From the NCBI GenBank assembly GCA_963281255.1, contig OY725498.1, forward strand, positions 2,170,001 to 2,234,000: a stretch of DNA of 64,000 bases. Direction: 5' to 3'. Of the stretch, positions 11,001 to 20,000 are shown piece after piece. The notes under the pieces were generated by a model, which saw only the letters and a list, made by a program, of their open reading frames with translations, searched no databases and was not told where the DNA came from. The first letter of the stretch is position 1. Every line of letters begins with the position of its first letter. The position numbers were made by a program, and so were the translations under genes. Source of the stretch: Aphrocallistes beatrix. Its lineage: Eukaryota; Porifera; Hexactinellida; Sceptrulophora; Aphrocallistidae.

Positions 11001-14000
11001 GATTGGATCAGTCAGTCCTATCATGACCTCACTGTTCCGTAAGGCAAACCACTTCTCGCCTTACGCCAGCAACAGGTCCTACCACCTCATGCTGATAAGG
11101 CTGCTCTTTCTCAGGAACTCGCCAACTTCTTGGTTTTTTAAGGTAAGCAACCGTTCCACCATCGATTCAAATGTATCATCGTCTTCTGTTACACCCTCAG
11201 ATAATTCAAACATCGAATCCCATCCTTTCCACCAATTCAAAGAATTTTCTGAGGAAGAAATAGTATCCCTTGTTTCCTCCTCTCCTAATAAATCTTGTAT
11301 CTTCGATCCCATCAACATCCCTCCCAATTTTTCCTAGAATTTGAATACTCTAGAATGATCATTTGAAAAGCAGTGGGCCCTGATTCTCGATTTTCGCTGC
11401 ATGCTAGGACACATTTTTCCTCATAAAAATCACCATACAAAACATTGTTCCAGGTCTTAGACTCTAAAAATCTTTTAAAATCATTGAAAATATTCGAATT
11501 ACGATCTCTAAAGATCTTAATAACTAAGATTGTTCGAGTATAAGAAATTTTATTCCTAATGAAGCTTGGCACAGAACTTATGAGCCACCCTGTAATTAGA
11601 AATTTTAGTTTTTTGGCAATAACTCAACCATTTTAAGTGATAGAAGGCTGAAATTTTAATAGAATGTGTATATAAATATATCTCAAATATGATACAACTC
11701 TCATGTAAAGATGATGACTCATCACTCTGTTATGACGTCATCATTACGCATCAAAATTTTTAAAATTGACAAATTTCGTGATTTTTCGTGTGATATCGAT
11801 TATAACAGTAGGACAGACGTATTTAGAGATGTTATCTCCCATATACTTAATCAGTGGTGACCCCAGGTGCCCAAAGGGCGCCTCCGACGGACACAAAGTG
11901 TCCACCAGCCGCGCAGCGCAAGCAAGCGAAGCGCGCTTGTATTCTATATATTGTTCCTATTTTTGTACAGTAAATATTAATTAAACACTAAAATCCTTTT
12001 TGTTTGGGGGACATGGCATTGAATATGCTATGTCTCCTGCCTCAACTATCTTGAAAAATCCCAAACTGATTCCACTCTGGTCTAGACTTATTATTTGAAT
12101 ATGCAAGAAGCATATATACGTATTATTATATTGGATCTGTTTAGAAATCTTTAGTACAATAATAATCCTGAATTTTTCTTAATCAGAGCGAGTGAAGCGA
12201 ATGAATTTGTGATAATAACTCCATTTGATGGCGGCATGTTTATATGATCTTAGGAATATGAATACAAGTTTCAAAATGTCTAATTCGTGAATATTTTTCT
12301 ATATTACTACTTAATCACTTTTTAATATGCTTTCTATACAAATACTCTACGAGTCCCAATATACAGTGGGGTTGGAATACATGGGATTTGAATATTCATG
12401 TTATATACGTAATTGAATTATTATTTTTTAAGGTTCAACATCTTGCTCTTCATGCATTTCACGGTACAGATGTTGAAGCCATGCAAGCTGAAAGCTGTTA
12501 TCAGTTAGCTAGATCGTTCCATGCACAAAATGATTTTAAACAAGCATTTCAATACTACTATCAAGCTACTCAGTTTGCTGCCGCTGGTTATGTTTTACCA
12601 CATTTTGGGTTAGGTCAAATGTACATTGCTCGAGGAGACAATGATAATGCTTGCCATTGTTTCGAGAAGGTTTTATCAAATCAACCGGAAAATTATGAAA
12701 CTATGAAGATATTAGGTTCATTATATGCATGCTCTGAAGATCAAAAAAAGAGAGTAAAAGCGAAACAATATCTTAACAAGGTAAGTGCTCCTAGTTGTAC
12801 GTATATGATCATTATCTAGTTATAGCATCTCAACTTACTTTTTACCTTGTATCCCCTAAAACACTCTCCAATTGGTATGAACATCTCTTGAATTTGCTCT
12901 GAAGCTTTAGATTTTTATATAACATGGTAGATCGTAAGTTCTGTCTCCAGCATAATTGGGTATATATTCCCTCTACTCACATGGTCTGAGTTATTATAAA
13001 GGATAGAAATTTGAAGAATATAATTATTATCTCGTTCTTTGATCAGAGAGCATTTTTATCAATGCGACCGTTGTTGTCGTACCAATCGACATGTGCAAAA
13101 TTCTGGCAAATTTTCAGCACATTATATATAGAAACATATAAATAGGTGTACCCTAATATGCATGCAATTGGCTGAATTGTATCTAGAATGGGAAAACTGA
13201 CATGTCTAAAAACTTTCATATTTAGTATTCGAGGTTTAACCGTAGAATGCCCACTGGGGACACAGTGTTCCCGATACCGCGGATGTCTCCCAGCCATTTT
13301 CTATGGCACTGAAGCCATTAACTGTAGAATACCTTGCTTTATTGCTAGGCATTATATAGTTAATTCATCAAATTTCTTATAAAGTACAAGTATATTAGTG
13401 TGTTACAAACTTTTCTAATAATATTTTTTTCTGAACTGCACACTTATATATTGCCTTATTTTATGTGTTTCGTATAGTCAAAGAAAGATATATATTGCTT
13501 TATTCAGTGATTACATTGATGTAGCAATGGTAACTGACTAGTAATTGACAATAGCTCTCGTATAGGATCCTTGTGCCATATTTCTAATTATTATTTCTTA
13601 AATTGACTTTTTGGATCTTTGATTCAAAAATATCTATGAAATATCAGTTTGTGTTTTGGTATACGAATTGCTTGTAGTCTAAATTTTAACAACAAAGAGT
13701 AGATCTCTTTGTTTCTTCAAGAATCTTTTAGTGGATTTTGATAGTCACGATTCAAACTCTAACATCTCGATATCTCTGGAATCGTGAACCTGACAAGCTT
13801 GAAAATTATTATTATTACACATTTAAATTATACCTTCAGGTTTGATTAATAGAGATTAAAGACCGGTTAATTATAAGGGAGATATCATCTCTAAATATGT
13901 CCATCTTAGTTTTAAAATCGATATCGCTCGAAAAATCACCAAATTTGTCAATTTTTGAAATTTTGATGAGTAATGATGACGTCATAACAAAGTGATGAGT

Positions 14001-17000
14001 CATCATTTTTTGATGATAGTTGCACCATATGTGAGGCATGTTAGTATACAGATTCTATTAAAATTTCAGCCTTCTATCTCCTATAATGGCTGAGTTATGC
14101 CCGAATAACTGTTTTGCTTAAAAATGTGACGACGTCATAATTCCATGATGAGTCGACATTTTCGTCTGAGCTCAGAACTTACTGGAGCCATAGCCAAAAG
14201 ACTCCCACATGCCAAAAATCACCTTTCATGGGCCTGGCAGTTTCTTCAATCAATTCGTTACAGTGATATATATATATACGTGTATATATATATAGTATAT
14301 ATATACGTATATATATATATATAGTATATATATACACATATATACACATGAATCGAGTTTTAATAGTAAGGATTTCAATTTTTCTGAACATATACAAGTC
14401 ACTCAGAGTCAAATCACAAACCTAACTTAATTTTGTGTTAGGCCCTGCGCAACCTGAATTTTATCTGAAAAATTCCTCAACCGAAATAACTAAATAACAC
14501 AGTGCCTGGTAATACCGTGTTAGGAGCTATCCTGCGTGGTTGACAATCTTATCTCGTATAAATTCAATGGACTTCGATGGCATCCATGCATAGGCGTCGT
14601 AACCCACCCGGTTACCCGGCAATCGCCGGGCGGCCCAGAGGGAATGCCGGGTAGTACCCGGTCTCCCGGGTGTCTCAGAGGGGGCTAAGAAGGTGTAAAC
14701 TTTTTTCAGGGGGTGCTAGCCCCCCCTTGAGGCAGGGTTTCCGTGGGACTTTTTGCCCCGTGGGGATTCCCGCAGGGTTCCTATGGCATACTTACCAACC
14801 CTCCAGGAATCCCTTGATTATCCAGGGAAATTACTTATGATCCAGGGATCAGGGATTTTGAGCTTTAAACTAACCTAGAATAATTTCCATTAATGGAATA
14901 TAGTTTATGGATTTTATTGTAATTTTATGTTACTCATTATTTAGCAAGTCTTCAAGGATCCTGGAAAATTTCCTGGACTCACGAATTTCGAACGCGCAAG
15001 ATTACATTATATACGATGTACCTTTCTTTAAATAGTTTACTTGTCCTTTTCGAAATCTTTAATTACATATTTTCGGCCTTTATTTAAAATCCAGGAAATT
15101 CCCTGGATCGCGAATTTCGAAATTTAACCTGTCTATTGATTCATGCTAATTTAGTCATTAAAAAAAAAATATGATAACATCCAGGGATTTACCATTGAAA
15201 TCCAGGGATTTCACTCCCAAAATCCAGGGAAATTTTCAAGAGGGGTTGGTAAGTATGCTATGGGGATTCCCACAGGAATTCTATGGGAATGGGAATTGAA
15301 ATCTCATTCCCACGGCAACCCTGCCTTGAGGAGGTGGATACTGAAGGCTGGATAACAGTGCTCGACCAATCTGGTGGTTTGGTGGCGATATCCACCAAAT
15401 TTTATGAAATATTGGTCTATTTATATATCGTATTTAGAATTTGGTGGCTATTAGATCCTGACAGTAGGTCACGGTCAAAGCTAATCCCGCCCACTGAATT
15501 GATTGAATGGTAGAGCCTTGCTTATGCTTTACCATTAACTAAGTGCAGTTTTTAGACAGGTACTTTAAACTGAATTTTAGATGGGTGGTATATTAGTGAC
15601 CACCTCAATAGCTGCTGATTCTGAGACAGGCCGAATAGTTGGGATCATTACCGTTGGTGCATGTAAACCTACTCATGACAGATTATGCATCTATAGCCCT
15701 GAGGGGGGATTATACTTCGAAAGAACTGTAACAAGCTTAATTGGAGCACTCATACCGTATTGTGAAACACAGACAGATATATTCTACAGTGTTCAAGGAG
15801 TGGCGATTTACAATAATCTGATATTTATTCCAAACAGAGCATCGAGAATTGTATATGTGTTTACTTTCAATGCAGAACTTGTCAGTGCATTCGGAATCAG
15901 TGAAAAGGAAATTATTTCTGATGACAAGACAGAAGATATCACATCTACTCAGCTTGTAGTAAACCATGATGGCATATTTGTATGTAGAAACAAATATGTC
16001 TTGGCTCTAATTCATGAAATAAAACCTCAACTTTTCGAAATTGTAAAGGGAGAAGAAGGACGCACAACTGATATCCTTTTGCATGAGAATAATCTCCATA
16101 TTCTCTCCAATCATAATTCAATGCCTACCATTACTATCCTTTCCAAAAACGGAACCCATCTTTCTACGTTCCAATGTACCCACATCGCCACAGCCAACCA
16201 CCTTCGCTTTAGACAGTAAAGGTCAGTATTATTTATGCACTAATAATTCAGTTCTAAAATATAATGGAGTAACTCTGTCTGACATACAAGCGTGGCCTGA
16301 TGAGATTGGAAAGATGCAATTCATTCAATTTAAGAAAATTGCCATGGACCATTCAGGACAGAAGTTGATATGTATTATCGCAGCTAAAGAGCCAGAATTA
16401 AGCATCAATTTCCTAGCTTTAACGTGATAATTATGTTTGGCTTATTAATTAGAACATAATTCTAGTTTGAATATACTCGAACATAGACTGATTTGATGTT
16501 TATGTTATTTATATAATTTTATCCCGAATGAACTCATGAAAATTCTGTCCAAGTAAACCTTGCCCAACTGAAATAAATATTCAAGGAATTCAAGTAAGGT
16601 GTGAAGTGGTCCGGTTGGGAGTTCGACCGTGCCGGTGGCTATGGACCTGATTTTTAAAAGTATTTGACTACCAGAATATTTTTATCCAGCCCAACTTTTT
16701 CAGCTAATTTATGTCCAGTTTACACGAAACTCTATTCGGATACTACCATAGGCGTCTAAATTTAGCTTCGATCTTCGAACTCCCTTCTAGATTCATTATT
16801 AATTACTTGTGTGGTGCCAAATTCCACGTTTAGGTCCTGACATTTGCTCATGCTAGTAATATGAAGACTTGGCGAACACTTAGTGTCCGCATGAGGCGCT
16901 CTTTGGGCGCCTAGGCTCACATTGATTAATTATATTGTAGATAACTTCTCTAAATACTTGAACTTCCGTCTGACTTACTGATAATTATGATCGATATCAC

Positions 17001-20000
17001 TTGAAAAAACACCAAATTCAAATTTTCACTTTTTGATGCGTAATGATAGTGGTAATTTTGTGACTGGGATATTAACCAAGTATCAACGTACTCCTTTATT
17101 GAACTCATAATCTCAACCGTGTTCTTTTAAATGTAATTCGCTTGCTTGCGCTGCGCGGCTGGCAGACACTTTGTGTCCCCCGAAGGCGCCCTGAGGACAC
17201 CTGGGGTTACATTGGTTGATTATAAGAGAAATAACATCTCTAAATACGTCTGTCCTACTGTTAATATCGATATCGCACGAAAATCACCAAATTTGTCAAA
17301 TTTAAAATTTTGATGCTTAATGATGACGTCATAACAGAGTGATGAGTCATCATTCTTTTTGATGATAGTTGTATCCCATGTGAAGAATATTAATATACAC
17401 ATCCTTACTATTAAAACTCGATTAATGTTTGTTTGTGTATATATATATACAAGCGCGCTTCGCTTGTTTGCGCTACGCGGCTGGCGGACACTTTGTGTCC
17501 GCCGGAGGCGCCCTGTGGGCGGCTGGGGTCACATTGATTGATTATAAGGGAGATAACATCTCTAAATACGTATGTTCTACTGTCATCATCGATATCGCAC
17601 GAAAAATCACCAAATTTGTCAAATTTTAAATTTTGATGCGTAATGATGACGTCATAACAAAGTGATGAGTGATCATTTTTTTGATGATAGTTGCATCATA
17701 TCTGAGGTATGTTAGTATCAAGATTCTCTTAAAATTTCAGCCTTCTATCTCCTATAATGGGTGAGTTATGCTCGAATAACTGTATTGCTTAACTTTTTAA
17801 AAATGTGACAATGACGTCATAATTCCATGATGAGTCGACATTTTCGTCTGAGCTCAGAACTTACTGGAGCCATAGCCAAAAGACTCCCACATGCCAAAAA
17901 TCAGCTTTCTGGGCCTGGCAGTTTCTTCAATCAATTCGTTACAGTGATATATATATATATGTAAATATATACATACACAAACAAACAAACAATAATCGAG
18001 TTTTAATAGTAAGGATGTATAGTGGTCAACTTCTGAAATGAGTGACTTCTTTTTCAATATTTTTCTCGGTGATATTCCGTATGACCAACCATTCGAGATT
18101 AAGGTCCGAAATTCTGGAAATAGATGCTTTCAGATTACGAGATGTGTCACAAAGAGTATTATTTTCCATCCGATACTAGGACAAAATGAGTCACTTTTGA
18201 TTGACCGTACAGGGTATAAACTCTTATCTATATACAGTAGAGTGTGTTAAAACATGTTCACCATAAAAAATTCAAGCAATTTGGAGATGATTTAGTGGTC
18301 CCGCAAGGTAGGCTTCTCCAAGTGCAGATTTATAATGGGATTTTTCCGGTTTAGGGATAAAATTGACAAAAAAGTACTTCTAATATAAGCAACAACTTTG
18401 TATTGAGATCTTTGGGTGTGGTTTAAATCAGCTAACATTCATTTTAATGTGCTAAAATATACCGGGTCGGAGATATTGGTGAAATAAGTTGGGACCAAAC
18501 TTCGTACCTGTTATTATTAATGACCCCAACTGGTTTCACCAATATCTCCGAACCGGTAGATTTTAGCCCATTAAAATTTATTATTAGCTGATATAAAACC
18601 ATACCCAAATATCTCAATACGAAGTTTAGTGAGTATAGTCTGGCACACTCATTGCTCAAATAAATCCCACTGTGCTACACGATGCTCACTTTGTGGGACT
18701 TCTGGATGGCGACTGCATGACGAAAGTGGAAGCAAACAGGGTCTTTCCCGAATTTCTGCAACTTTTCCCATACTTACGAGGCTTCTTTCGAGGATGTCAG
18801 ACTGTTTTGTAAAACAGAACAACACAACGTTACCAAGACTGCACATCGTAAATTCGTGAAATCTAGGAGCCTCTAACCAACCATGAACAACAGAGCGTTG
18901 GTTATGTTAATACTTCAAATAAAGGATTTCGGCTCTATGATACATATTCTATGGCTTTGAGTAACAACCATGCGAGAATTTCATTTCTCTCGAAAGTTAT
19001 AGACTAAATAGTAACTAGAAGATGATGCCTTGGAAACTGGGGAAACTAAGGAGTCTTATTTTTAACTGTTTTCGACATTCTTGGATTGCACTTCGGAATA
19101 CCGTTAATATTCTCACTAGAAGTCGTGGCTTTACCTTTATTCTGAGTTCAAATGGCTATCAGTTAATGTATTCAAAGCTGTATGTACTTTATGGAATTTA
19201 CATACGTATAAAATTGAAGAGGATTCCAATATATTAACTCAGATTCTAAAAGGACCTTCTCGCCTAATTTTAGTGACTCTGGCGATGATTGTTGTTGAAT
19301 CTCAAGAAATAGAGTTTTGCAGAAACACTGTTCATTTTGTGATACATCTTGTTGGGAATATCTCAAGAAAAATATTACTTGTACGTACCTACGTATTACT
19401 ACCAATTGTATATGTCGATTAAGATAAAGAATTTATACTCACTTCCAGTGACACATGATTCTCGTAAACTTAAACCAGTAATTAATTCATAATAGTATGT
19501 AGTATGTATGGTAGTTTTCTCTTATAGTATAGTTCCTGTGTATTTATATTTATAACAAGCGCACTTCGCTTGCTTGCGCTGCGCAGCTGGCAGACACTTT
19601 GTGTCTGCCGGAGGCGCCCTTTGGGCGCCTGAGCTCACATTGACTAATTACTATAAGGGAGATAGCATCTCTAAATATGACTGTCTTACTATTAAAACCG
19701 ATATCACTCGATAATCAAATTTGTCAATACTTACAATTTTTGATATGTAATGATGACGTCATTACATAGTGATGAGTTGTGGTCGAAAAACTGAAATTTT
19801 AAATTATAAAAAAGGTGACAATGGCGTAATAATTCCGTGATGAGTCGACATTTTCTTCTGAAGTCAAAACTTTGTAGAGCCATAGCCAAAAGACTCCCAC
19901 ATGCCAAAAATCAGCTTTCTGTGCTCGGCAGTTTCTTCGATCAATTCGTTACAGATATAAATAATATATATACTCTAATCGGACCGAAATATTTGAAATC

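Noticed and set aside
17401-18016. GC-rich hairpins read as transcription terminators
   Set aside because: They recur with the MITE in both orientations and in introns; they belong to the element, and rho-independent terminators are not expected in this genome.
17401-18016. Hairpin-cluster MITE as a SINE
   Set aside because: No tRNA-like promoter boxes or poly-A tail seen, and both ends carry inverted repeats.
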